This document shows positions 18,728 through 26,303 of a DNA stretch of 51,200 bases, piece by piece (position 1 is the stretch's first letter; each line of letters begins with the position of its first letter). The notes below the pieces were generated by a model that was not told the DNA's origin, did no database searches, and saw nothing but the letters and a program-made list of their open reading frames with translations. Source of the DNA: an uncultured Allosphingosinicella sp. (lineage in GTDB: Bacteria > Pseudomonadota > Alphaproteobacteria > Sphingomonadales > Sphingomonadaceae); NCBI GenBank assembly GCA_934539295.1, contig CAKTCN010000026.1, positions 1 through 51,200 of the forward strand, written 5' to 3'. Position numbers and translations under genes: made by a program.

Positions 18728-19657
18728 TTAATCGGTGAAAACCCCGCCTTTGGGTGATGTTTGTCCCTGACGTTCAGGGCCGGCGGGCGAAGCGCCTGCT
18801 GTCTTCTCGCTCGCTTCACGCCGGCGCCGCATGGCAGCCAGGTAGATCGTCGATGCTCCGAACCCGACTAACAGGAACAGGATGACTGCCAGCATGGCGC
18901 GCGGATCCGCAAAGGTGCGGTGGACGATCAGACCGGCAATGCCCGGGTGCCGAAGCGCGGCCGCGATGGCGAGTGCGTTCCGGTGCTCGAGTCGGGGACC
19001 GCCCAGCCAATGTCCCGCGGCAAGCCCGGCGAGCACCGCAGCCAGGATCGCCGCCAGGCTGCCGTCGCCCAGCAATGCCAGCATCTGTCCTCCGGCCATG
19101 TACAGCAATCCGGCGAAGACGGGCAGAAGCGCGATATTTCCGACAAGAGCGCATATCGATGCGAGCCGCAGTGCGAAGCGGCGGGCAAGTGCACTGATCA
19201 CCAGTCCGGCGGCCAATGGAAGCAGAATGGATTGCAACACCAGGGCTGCCACGTCCGCAACCGGGACTTGGATGGCGCGGGGAATGAACGCGGCGAGCAA
19301 AGCCATCGTCAAGGGAACGACAAGCACTGCGAGCGCGATGAGGATCGCATAGAGACCCACGGCATAGACGCTGCCAGCCCCGGCCTTGAGCATCTTGCCG
19401 GGGGCAAAGGGGGCCAGAGGCGAAACCGCCATGGCCATTATGCCGATCTTGACGTTGGGATCGATTGGGAGGATCAGAATCGCGGCAAGCGCCACTGCAG
19501 GAGTGACGATGTTAACGGCGATGATGCTCTTGAGAAGCAGGGCCGGCCGTTCAAGCACCATGACCAAGTCGCGCCATTTTGCCTGCAGGCCGGCCGAGAA
19601 GACGATCAGGATCATGCTCCATTGCACGATAAGCGGAACGAGCGATTTCACATCCAT
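18728..19657 (-). CDS. Bile acid:sodium symporter-like (BASS/SBF) transporter
   Basis: 309-residue inner-membrane protein with about nine or ten hydrophobic spans and a 30-residue polar tail. The pattern (QWSMILIVFSAGLQAKWRDLV, then MAVSPLAPFAPGKMLKAGAG, and HRNALAIAAALRHPGIAGLIV) is that of the bile-acid/sodium symporter superfamily, sodium-coupled carriers of organic anions. ATG 19657 follows GGGAG on the minus strand; the longer frame to 19777 has no support. It is divergent from the response regulator gene, with one island motif for each direction in the 271-bp gap. The substrate cannot be assigned; a sulfonated or carboxylated anion would fit the sulfatase setting, but that is speculation. 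Confidence 0.78.
   Translation of the reverse strand: MDVKSLVPLIVQWSMILIVFSAGLQAKWRDLVMVLERPALLLKSIIAVNIVTPAVALAAILILPIDPNVKIGIMAMAVSPLAPFAPGKMLKAGAGSVYAVGLYAILIALAVLVVPLTMALLAAFIPRAIQVPVADVAALVLQSILLPLAAGLVISALARRFALRLASICALVGNIALLPVFAGLLYMAGGQMLALLGDGSLAAILAAVLAGLAAGHWLGGPRLEHRNALAIAAALRHPGIAGLIVHRTFADPRAMLAVILFLLVGFGASTIYLAAMRRRREASEKTAGASPAGPERQGQTSPKGGVFTD
18730..18745 (-). promoter_or_regulatory. Island motif copy 9
   Basis: Minus-strand ggggttttcaccgatt, 55 bp before ATG 18674. It overlaps the 3' end of the transporter gene at 18728. Confidence 0.48.
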
Positions 19658-19725
19658 CGGAGGTCTCCCGGTCAGAGCCGCGCCAGCGCGCACACCCCGC
19701 TTATCCTCCCAATAGATGAGGTCGC

Positions 19726-19741
19726 CATCGGGAGTTCTCCT
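19726..19741 (-). promoter_or_regulatory. Island motif copy 10
   Basis: Minus-strand aggagaactcccgatg, 68 bp before ATG 19657 of the transporter gene. The right half is perfect and the left half is purine-rich but poor. Confidence 0.4.
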
Positions 19742-19785
19742 GAGCTCTGACGATCGTCGAGCGTCTGCGCAGCACACAAGGGGGG

Positions 19786-19801
19786 CGGGTTAATCCCGAT
19801 A
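19786..19801 (+). promoter_or_regulatory. Island motif copy 11
   Basis: cgggttaatcccgata, a near-palindrome 127 bp before the response regulator start at 19929. It suggests that the regulator belongs to its own regulon. Confidence 0.48.
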
Positions 19802-19928
19802 CAAATCGCCTCCGATCCGGCGGAGTAAGCCGGGATCAGGAGAGAGGTGTTAACCAGTTGACGCGAACATATAATGCACCAGCACAAGGCCGACCGATCG
19901 GCATCTTGGGCGTGAACGGGGGAAAGCA

Positions 19929-20576
19929 ATGAGCAGCCCTACCCGCCGCATTCTGATTGCGGACGACCATGACGTGATCCGGCGCGGCGTCCGAACTCTG
20001 ATCGAATCCCGCGCCAACCTGCAGGTCGTTGCGGAAGCTTCGAGCGGCCGCGAAGCGCTGGAACTCGCCAAGGAGACATCGCCCGACATCGCGATCATTG
20101 ATTACTCGATGCCCGGTCTCAACGGCCTCGACCTCACCTATCAGCTCAAGCGTGAGGTGCCGCGAGTGGAGATCCTCATCTACACGATGCATGACCGCGA
20201 GGACATGATCGTCGAGGTTTTGAGAGCAGGGGCACGCGGCTTCGTGCTGAAGTCCGACAGCGAGAAACACCTGTTCGCGGCACTCGACGCCCTCTCCATC
20301 CGACGCCCCTATTTCTCGGGCGCGGTATCGGAGACGCTGCTCGACCAGTTCCTTCGGTCGAAGGCCCATGCTTCCGAGAGCACCCTGACACATCGCGAGC
20401 GCGAGGTGGTGCAACTGATTGCGGAAGGCAAGATCAACAAGGAAATCGCTACCCACCTCAACATCAGCGTGAAGACGGTCGAAACTCACCGCGCAACCGC
20501 CATGCACAAGCTGAAGCTTCGCACCACGGCCGAGCTCGTGCGCTATGCGGTTCGCAACAACATCGTCGAAGCATGA
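19929..20576 (+). CDS. NarL/FixJ-type response regulator
   Basis: 215-residue two-component response regulator: receiver domain (residues 7-122) with acidic pocket ADD (11-13), phospho-acceptor Asp58 in IIDYSMPG, Thr86 and Lys108; then a LuxR-type helix-turn-helix (about 150-213) with LTHREREVVQLIAEGKINKEIA, shortened here to its LTHREREVV start, and the recognition helix SVKTVETHR. A DNA-binding activator or repressor. The partner kinase is most likely the HPK7-type histidine kinase encoded convergently at 22411-21134. Because an island motif precedes both genes and nearly all other units here, this regulator is my candidate for the protein that binds it. Confidence 0.9.
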   Translation: MSSPTRRILIADDHDVIRRGVRTLIESRANLQVVAEASSGREALELAKETSPDIAIIDYSMPGLNGLDLTYQLKREVPRVEILIYTMHDREDMIVEVLRAGARGFVLKSDSEKHLFAALDALSIRRPYFSGAVSETLLDQFLRSKAHASESTLTHREREVVQLIAEGKINKEIATHLNISVKTVETHRATAMHKLKLRTTAELVRYAVRNNIVEA

Positions 20577-20580
20577 GACG

Positions 20581-21237
20581 GTGCACGACCCTGCCGCGAT
20601 CCAGGCGAGGAATGAACGCCGCGAGCGAATGACCGAGCTGGCCGCCGCCTTCATTCTGTCGATCGCCGCGCTTCTTTCATCCTATGCAGGCTTCCAGGCG
20701 CAGCTTTGGGACGGAGAGGAGGCGGCAAGCTATGCGCTGGCCGAGCAGGCGCGGACCAAAGCTGCGGGGGCGGCAACGGTCGCGGTCGAGATCAATACCC
20801 GCGATCATCTGCTCTTCAGCCAGTGGCTCAATGCCTATGCCAGCGGCGATGCGCGACTGGAGGCATTCTATCGCCAGCGGTTCAGGCCGAGGTTCCAAGG
20901 CCCGTTCACAGAATGGCTCGCAACCCACCCACGCACCAACCCGAATGCGCCGGCGTCGCCATTCTCGATGCCATCCTACGATGCTGCGGGTGCACCCGAT
21001 ACCGAGCGGCTCGAGGCGAGCTCGGTCAGCTATTTCCAACGGGGCCAGCGCGCGAACGACATCAGCGATGCCTATGTGCAGGCAACGGTCGTGCTGGCGC
21101 TCGGCCTGTTCATCGGCGGCATCATCCAGGCGTTCAAAGCGCATCCACTAAGGGTTGGTCTCCTGAGCGTCGCCGCCATGGTTTGCCTGGCCGCCGCCGT
21201 ACGGATCGCGGATCTACCGGCACTCCGTCTTCTGTAG
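20581..21237 (+). CDS. Membrane protein of unknown function
   Basis: About 218 residues starting at GTG 20581, 4 bp after the regulator gene. An N-terminal span (about residues 20-38, LAAAFILSIAALLSSYAGF) is followed by a 110-residue soluble part with QAQLWDGEEAASYALAEQAR and LLFSQWLNAYASGD, and two C-terminal spans. The general layout (one span, soluble helical part, two spans) resembles DUF4337-like proteins, but I do not claim the family. The start is uncertain: an in-frame ATG at 20545 overlaps the regulator by 32 bp, and ATG 20629 is also possible. Its last 104 bp overlap the kinase gene tail to tail. Confidence 0.65.
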   Translation: MHDPAAIQARNERRERMTELAAAFILSIAALLSSYAGFQAQLWDGEEAASYALAEQARTKAAGAATVAVEINTRDHLLFSQWLNAYASGDARLEAFYRQRFRPRFQGPFTEWLATHPRTNPNAPASPFSMPSYDAAGAPDTERLEASSVSYFQRGQRANDISDAYVQATVVLALGLFIGGIIQAFKAHPLRVGLLSVAAMVCLAAAVRIADLPALRLL

Positions 21238-22411
21238 CCGATTTGCTCAAATCGCCGTCCTCCACCGGGAGGCTCATGACCACGCAGGTGCCCCGAGAGA
21301 GCCGCCGGATCGTCAACCGCCCATTTAAGTCACGCCCCCGCTCATGCATGCCAGTGATCCCGACGCCGAGCTCCCCTTCCAACGCGCGGGAGAAGACGGC
21401 GTCTGGTATGCCGACACCATCGTCGATGATGGCAAGGTGGAGGTGCTTGCTGCGGACCTCCAACCGCATGTGCACGGTGGAGGCCTGCGCATGGCGGTGG
21501 ATGTTAGCCAACGCCTCCTGAGCAACCCGGTAGAGCGTGGCGTTACGTACCGATGTTGATCGACCGGTAGAGACTTCGCAGCCGAACCAAGTTCGTAGCC
21601 CCGTTCGCTTGCCGAACCCGCGGAGCAACTTGTCGAGCGCCTCGACCAGCGAGGCTTCCGCCAGCGCTGGCGGATGGAACAGATACGAGGTGGCGCGAAG
21701 CTCTTCGTGGATTAGTGCCAGGGTTCGATCAATGTCGGCGATGATCTGCTCCCCACTGACGTCGGGACCCGCCTGCTTCAGACGGGCCAGGTCGAGATGC
21801 ACGGCGGTAAGCAATTGCGACGTCGAGTCGTGAAGCTCGCGCCCGATGCGACGACGCTCATCTTCCTGCGCCTTCAGCACCCGGCTTCCCTGCTGCCGAC
21901 ACTTGCGGCGGAGTTCCTCGACTTCAGTGACATCGCGGCGCGTGATGATCGAAACGCCAGTCGGACCGGATGCAATCCGGGAAACGATAACCTTGAAATC
22001 TCGACGCCCAAACGGCGTCTTCATTGTGTGCATCATGGCGAAATCAGGAGACCCAAGGCGCTCCATGGATCGCAGGCCATCCAGCATGACCTGCGCGATC
22101 TTGCTCCCCTCGGCAGCATATTGCTTTGCGCAGGCCATGTAGTTGCCGCCGGTGACCAACTCACCGCGTTCGATCGCGACCACGAAGTCGTGCCACAGGT
22201 CATTGGTAGCTATGATGTTCCAGCTGCCATCCAACACCGCAACCTGATCGGCTAGCCTGTCCAGTGCCCGTTTCAAGATCGTGAGATCGTCGCCCGACTC
22301 GGAACGGGGCGCCAGCGAGAAGCTGCGATAAAGATAGCCCGGCTCGTACACCTGACCCTCTTCCTGCGAGAGCCCGCGTGACGTTACTTCCTGTTCCCTG
22401 CGTTCCCCCAT
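21134..22411 (-). CDS. Soluble HPK7-type histidine kinase with PAS domain
   Basis: 425-residue histidine kinase with no membrane span. Residues about 48-165 form a PAS-like sensor (QVAVLDGSWNIIATNDLWHDF); the HisKA_3 dimerisation helix follows with phospho-acceptor His194 in RRRIGRELHDST; the HATPase region has the N box ALANIHRHAQAS and G box DDGVGIPD ... GVGITGMHERG. HPK7 kinases pair with NarL/FixJ regulators, so the convergent regulator at 19929 is the obvious partner. The last 43 residues (after MSLPVED) are basic, outside any domain, and antisense to the end of the 20581 gene. A cytoplasmic PAS sensor points to an internal signal, such as redox state or a small ligand. Confidence 0.9.
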   Translation of the reverse strand: MGERREQEVTSRGLSQEEGQVYEPGYLYRSFSLAPRSESGDDLTILKRALDRLADQVAVLDGSWNIIATNDLWHDFVVAIERGELVTGGNYMACAKQYAAEGSKIAQVMLDGLRSMERLGSPDFAMMHTMKTPFGRRDFKVIVSRIASGPTGVSIITRRDVTEVEELRRKCRQQGSRVLKAQEDERRRIGRELHDSTSQLLTAVHLDLARLKQAGPDVSGEQIIADIDRTLALIHEELRATSYLFHPPALAEASLVEALDKLLRGFGKRTGLRTWFGCEVSTGRSTSVRNATLYRVAQEALANIHRHAQASTVHMRLEVRSKHLHLAIIDDGVGIPDAVFSRALEGELGVGITGMHERGRDLNGRLTIRRLSRGTCVVMSLPVEDGDLSKSATEDGVPVDPRSVRRRPGKPWRRRSGDQPLVDAL

Positions 22412-22499
22412 GGTGACGCACCCCTAGTTAGAAGCCGTACGCGTTACTGCTAATCACCCTCTGTTCTGACCCAAGTTAGCGTGGTTGCCCTACACGCTG

Positions 22500-22515
22500 C
22501 ATCAGGACCAACCCT
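22500..22515 (-). promoter_or_regulatory. Island motif copy 12
   Basis: Minus-strand agggttggtcctgatg, 88 bp before ATG 22411 of the histidine kinase. Confidence 0.42.
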
Positions 22516-22624
22516 GACTAGGCCAAAGAACTTAACGAATTTCACTTGTTTGTCAGTAGCATATCGAAGCCAAGACGGTGCGATTAGGTGAGATCCCGAT
22601 CCAATTTGTGGGAAAGCACCGATC

Positions 22625-22640
22625 GGGAATGATCCCGATA
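22625..22640 (+). promoter_or_regulatory. Island motif copy 13
   Basis: gggaatgatcccgata, within the palindromic tcgggaatgatcccga, 55 bp before ATG 22696. Confidence 0.48.
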
Positions 22641-22695
22641 TGCGGCGCACCAGCTGCTCGTGATTGTAGGGGACATGACGACAGGGAGGCCCCCA

Positions 22696-23472
22696 ATGCC
22701 GGTGATCTCACGCTCGCTAGCTCTCTGTGCAGCCCTGTGCTGCACATGCGCCATTGCCCAGGCGCCGCCCGCAGGGGAACAACTCTTCCAAACGGAGCGC
22801 GATGGCGACGCGGTCACTGCGCTCGAGGTCATGGGAACCTCGCTTCGGTCCGCACAAGACCTCTCGCTGACTGCTCAGATCACGCGCGAGTCGGTGCTGA
22901 CCTCAGGCCAAAAGGTCCAGTTTGGCGGGACAATCGACATCGATTTCGTCCGGCCGAACAAGCTGCGACTCGACGTGAAATCGGACCGGCAAGAGCGGTC
23001 GCTCTTCTACGACGGCAAGTCGCTGACCGTTTTCTCGCCCAGGCTCGGCTATTATGCATCGGTGGATGCGCCCGGCACCGTCGCAGAGACGCTGGCGCTC
23101 GCCACCGCGCGATATGGCATCGAGTTCCCACTTGCCGACCTCTTCTCCTGGGGCACCGACATGCGGATGCTGGATCGGATAGACTCTGCTTTCCGCGTCG
23201 GGACCGAGACGATCGGCGATCGAACCTGCCGCCATTATGCCTTTCGCCAGCAAGGCGTGGATTGGCAGATCTGGATCGAGGACACGACGTTCGCTCGGCC
23301 CTGCAAGCTCGTCATCACCACCACGGACGATCCCGCGCAGCCCCAATATACCGCGACCCTGAACTGGAAGCGCGGCGCGGAGCCGAGCGCCAGCCGCTTC
23401 GCCTTCACACCACCTCAGGGTGCCCGCAAGATCGCTCTTGCCGACCTTCGCAGCCAGGGAGCGGACCAATGA
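22696..23472 (+). CDS. DUF2092 exported protein, copy 2
   Basis: 258 residues with a signal peptide ending CAIAQA and a DUF2092 domain. It aligns along its length with the copy at 16867: RPNKLRLDVKSDRQERSLFY against the RAPDKLLAEWRSDRQ region, and YAFRQQGVDWQIWIED against YIFRQPQVDWQIWIER. The ATG at 22696 follows AGGGAGG; ATGs at 22660 and 22675 are in frame but lack a ribosome site. The next gene overlaps by 4 bp (ATGA). The tight conservation of the pair suggests the two proteins act together in the periplasm. Confidence 0.8.
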   Translation: MPVISRSLALCAALCCTCAIAQAPPAGEQLFQTERDGDAVTALEVMGTSLRSAQDLSLTAQITRESVLTSGQKVQFGGTIDIDFVRPNKLRLDVKSDRQERSLFYDGKSLTVFSPRLGYYASVDAPGTVAETLALATARYGIEFPLADLFSWGTDMRMLDRIDSAFRVGTETIGDRTCRHYAFRQQGVDWQIWIEDTTFARPCKLVITTTDDPAQPQYTATLNWKRGAEPSASRFAFTPPQGARKIALADLRSQGADQ

Positions 23473-23966
23473 ACAAAATCGTCGCGATCGCCCTTTGCGC
23501 CGCACTCAGCACCGCGGCTCCGGTCGAGGCCCAGCGATTGGGCAGCGGCGGCGCAGGACAGCGCCACGACCTCAGCGCGTCGAACCGCGCGGGCCGCGGC
23601 CAGGCGGCTCAGCGCCACGAGGTGCGGCGGGAGGCCAACACCAGCATCAACCACAATGTGAACCGGAACCTTAACCGCAACGTCAACGTGAACCGGGATG
23701 TCAACGTCGATGTCGACGTCCACCATGACTATCATGGCTATCACGACTGGGACGATGATGACTTTCACCCGTGGGCAGTGGCGGCCGTCGCCACGACAGC
23801 GGCCGTGGCAACGGCAGCCATCATCGGCTCGTATCATCGCAGCCTTCCGAGCGGCTGCGTCACGGTGATCCGCGCCAACGTTTCTTATTATCAGTGCGGG
23901 ACGACCTGGTTCCAGCCGGTCTACTCGGGCACAACCGTCCAATATGTCGTGGTCGCCGCGCCCTGA
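23469..23966 (+). CDS. Exported Asn/Val/Asp-rich protein with YxxCGxxW end domain
   Basis: 165 residues: signal peptide ending PVEAQ, an Arg/His/Gln-rich stretch, a striking low-complexity run built from NRN, VNVN and DVDVDV units, a His/Asp-rich YHGYHDWDDDDFHPW segment (possible metal binding), a hydrophobic alanine-rich span, and the C-terminal domain LPSGC...YYQCGTTWFQPVYSGTTVQYVVV that it shares with the protein at 16130. The middle regions of the two paralogs are unrelated (Pro/Gly against Asn/Val), so only the ends are conserved. Start ATG overlaps the stop of the DUF2092 gene. A 462-residue frame running through this gene from 22578 is a shadow upstream of 23469. Confidence 0.72.
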   Translation: MNKIVAIALCAALSTAAPVEAQRLGSGGAGQRHDLSASNRAGRGQAAQRHEVRREANTSINHNVNRNLNRNVNVNRDVNVDVDVHHDYHGYHDWDDDDFHPWAVAAVATTAAVATAAIIGSYHRSLPSGCVTVIRANVSYYQCGTTWFQPVYSGTTVQYVVVAAP

Positions 23967-24001
23967 GCCTCTCGACCTCGGGTGGAGCGGCACGCCTGCC
24001 C

Positions 24002-24017
24002 GGGGTTTCTCCGGATG
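24002..24017 (+). promoter_or_regulatory. Island motif copy 14
   Basis: ggggtttctccggatg, 22 bp before ATG 24040 or 34 bp before ATG 24052. Confidence 0.48.
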
Positions 24018-24039
24018 CTGATGATCCTGCTTCACGGGC

Positions 24040-25038
24040 ATGGTCCTCATTATGTTGAGAAATCTTGTCCCCCATCGCCCACTTGCAAGAAGCAGTGCTT
24101 ACGTGGCGATGCTCTCAGCGGCCCTGGCATGCGCAGGGGCCGCACAGGCCCAGGAAGTCGCTCCCGGCCCCCCCGCTGACAGCCTAGAGCGCGAGGAGTC
24201 CCCGCCCAGCCGCCAGCGGCTGTTTCCGATCGGCGCCGACAAGGCGATCGCGCGCGGTCATTCGGTCCCGCTGCCATTCGGCGCCGGGTTCCTGCTGATC
24301 GACAATCAGCAGAAGGTCTCCGCATCGAACCTGGCGGCGGCAATCGGCAAGGGCGATGCACCTGCCGGCGATGAGCCTCTGACCGACCTACCCTTCGTGA
24401 TCGTGAAGCCGACAAGGGGGCATACCACGAGCACGCAGTTTAAAGCGGACCTGTGGATCCTGCCTGCGCTTAATCTGTTCGTCGGGATCGGCAAGGCGAA
24501 GGGCGACCTCGACGTCGATGTAGAGATCGATCTCGATGCCTTGTTCCCGCCGCCCATCTGCCGCCCGCGCGACCCGTGCGGCGCCCTGCCGCTGAGCTTC
24601 GATGCAGAGGTCGATAATACGACCGTGACCCTCGGGATGCTGCTCGCTTACGGCCAGAGTGACTGGTTCATGATCGCGACCGCCGCGCACACGCTCAGCA
24701 TCTCGTCCAAGGAGCGGTCCAACTTGAAGAGCAGCAATTTCGGCCTACGGATGGGACCGCGGCTGAAGCTCGGCGGGCGCACCAACTTCACGCCCTATGC
24801 GGGGGTCAATTATTTCAACCTGGACACCACTGTTCAGGGGGTCGTGCGCGCGCCGGGCGCTTTCCCCGACGGCGATGACTTCGTGCTCGAATATCGCGCC
24901 GATATCGAGAATCCCGACAAGCTGTCGGCCGTGTTGGGCTTCAATCTCGGCCTGGCGCGCCATTGGGAGCTGCAGGCCGAGCATGATATCGGCAGCGACG
25001 GTCACCGCGACGTAGTGTCGCTCACCTACCGTTTCTGA
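24040..25038 (+). CDS. Outer-membrane barrel protein, unknown
   Basis: 332 residues. The signal sequence is long if ATG 24040 is used (cleavage near GAAQAQE); ATGs at 24052 and 24109 are alternatives and none has a good ribosome site. The mature part has an N-terminal plug-like segment (SVPLPFGAGFLLIDNQQKVSA) and beta strands with a cysteine-containing loop PPPICRPRDPCGALP, closing with HRDVVSLTYRF, an outer-membrane terminal strand. The family is not recognised. The island motif is 22-34 bp upstream. The Omp85-like gene follows after about 95 bp with its own motif. Confidence 0.68.
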   Translation: MVLIMLRNLVPHRPLARSSAYVAMLSAALACAGAAQAQEVAPGPPADSLEREESPPSRQRLFPIGADKAIARGHSVPLPFGAGFLLIDNQQKVSASNLAAAIGKGDAPAGDEPLTDLPFVIVKPTRGHTTSTQFKADLWILPALNLFVGIGKAKGDLDVDVEIDLDALFPPPICRPRDPCGALPLSFDAEVDNTTVTLGMLLAYGQSDWFMIATAAHTLSISSKERSNLKSSNFGLRMGPRLKLGGRTNFTPYAGVNYFNLDTTVQGVVRAPGAFPDGDDFVLEYRADIENPDKLSAVLGFNLGLARHWELQAEHDIGSDGHRDVVSLTYRF

Positions 25039-25066
25039 TGGTGCGGACTTGCCGCGTAGCGCTCTG

Positions 25067-25082
25067 GGGGTTTGTCCCGATG
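25067..25082 (+). promoter_or_regulatory. Island motif copy 15
   Basis: ggggtttgtcccgatg, the best single representative of the motif, 51 bp before ATG 25134. Confidence 0.52.
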
Positions 25083-25133
25083 GGCGAGCGCTCCCGCCCA
25101 CCACATCCTCGCCGCTCGATCAGGGAGGTGGTG

Positions 25134-26294
25134 ATGCGGTCAAGTGCGAGACGGATGTCGTGGCGCCATGCCAGCCTCGTGCTTGTGCTCGGCTGCTTTA
25201 CAAGTGCCCATGCTGCCCAGGCGCAGGACCGGCCCGTGGAGGAGGCTATCGAACCCGCGCAAGACCTTGCCACAGCTCAGCTTGATCATACCAAGCCCAA
25301 GCCTGACCTTCTGGTCGTCCCGATCCCGATCTCCAATCCCGCGCTCGGCACCGGCCTGACTCTAGCCGGCATGCTGATCTACAACCCGAACGAGGCGCCT
25401 CAGCCCTGGGTGTCGGGCATCGGCGCCACCTATACGGAGACGGGTACCTGGGGGGTCGGCGGTTTCCATTCCATGTCGCTGGAAAAGGACAAATACCGCC
25501 TCATGCTGTTCGGCGGCTATTCGGATGCCAAGCTGAAATTCTACGGCGTTGGCGCCGATGCCGGGGAGCGGGACGTGTCGGTCGACATTGACGACAAAGG
25601 CATCTTTATCCTCGGCCAGGCACAGGTCCGGATTGCGAAGCACCTCTATGCAGGTGCGCGCTACGAATATCTGAATGTCGACTCCCGGATCGACATTCCC
25701 CACCCGAACTTCCCTGACCTGAACCTCCCTGCGATCGAACTCGACAGCAAGATCAGCATGGTAGGTCCGATGGCGACATTCGACAGCAGGGACAGCTCGC
25801 TCAATCCCCGCCGCGGCGCCTTCATCACCGTGGACTGGCTGTTCGGCGCCGACTTCCTCGGCAGCGACTTCACGCACGACAAGCTTCAGGTCGGCGCCAA
25901 TCTCTATAAGCCAATCGGCAAGAACACGGTCGTGGGGGTCCGCAAATCACTCTGCGCAGCCTCTGAGGGCGCGCCCTTTTACGACCTGTGCATGTTCGGA
26001 CAGATGGGCGACCTGCGCGGCTTCGAGAGCGGCCGCTACCGCGACCGTGTCACCTGGGCCTTCCAGGGAGAGTTTCGCCAGCATCTCTTCGGGCGCTTCG
26101 GCGCGGTCGCCTTCGGCGGCATCGGCGGGGTCGCCCCGCGGCTGAAGGAGATCGGCAAGGGCGAGCTCCTCGGCTCGTTCGGCGCGGGCCTGCGCTACCG
26201 CGCGTCGCGCCAGAACAACATCAACCTTCGCCTCGACCTCGCCTTCACCGGCGATGACACTGCCGTCTACTTCGGCATCGGCGAGTCCTTCTGA
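25134..26294 (+). CDS. Omp85-superfamily outer-membrane barrel, POTRA-less, copy 1
   Basis: 386 residues. ATG 25134 follows AGGGAGG, with a signal peptide ending HAAQAQ. After a short linker the sequence is a surface-antigen (D15/BamA-like) barrel: PIPISNPALGTGLTLAGMLIYNP, FDSRDSSLNPRRGAFITVDW and the lid-loop motif MGDLRGFESGRYRDR with the family RGF, ending VYFGIGESF. There is no room for POTRA domains (a full BamA is about 800 residues), so it is not the essential BamA but one of the small barrel-only members. It is about 40 percent similar by eye to the gene at 26933-28057. The DUF202 gene follows after 9 bp. Confidence 0.78.
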   Translation: MRSSARRMSWRHASLVLVLGCFTSAHAAQAQDRPVEEAIEPAQDLATAQLDHTKPKPDLLVVPIPISNPALGTGLTLAGMLIYNPNEAPQPWVSGIGATYTETGTWGVGGFHSMSLEKDKYRLMLFGGYSDAKLKFYGVGADAGERDVSVDIDDKGIFILGQAQVRIAKHLYAGARYEYLNVDSRIDIPHPNFPDLNLPAIELDSKISMVGPMATFDSRDSSLNPRRGAFITVDWLFGADFLGSDFTHDKLQVGANLYKPIGKNTVVGVRKSLCAASEGAPFYDLCMFGQMGDLRGFESGRYRDRVTWAFQGEFRQHLFGRFGAVAFGGIGGVAPRLKEIGKGELLGSFGAGLRYRASRQNNINLRLDLAFTGDDTAVYFGIGESF

Positions 26295-26303
26295 AGGGAT
26301 GCC

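Noticed and set aside
19850..19880. Sigma-70 promoter before the response regulator (tataat at 19870)
   Set aside because: The -10-like box is good, but no acceptable -35 box lies 16-18 bp upstream (the only ttgacg is 6 bp away), so it is not called.
22578..23966. A 462-residue plus-strand open frame
   Set aside because: Only the part from 23469 is a gene; upstream it runs out of frame over the DUF2092 gene with an Arg-rich composition typical of a shadow frame.
25134..26294. Gene for essential BamA
   Set aside because: The length and the absence of POTRA domains exclude the assembly-machine protein; it is a barrel-only relative.
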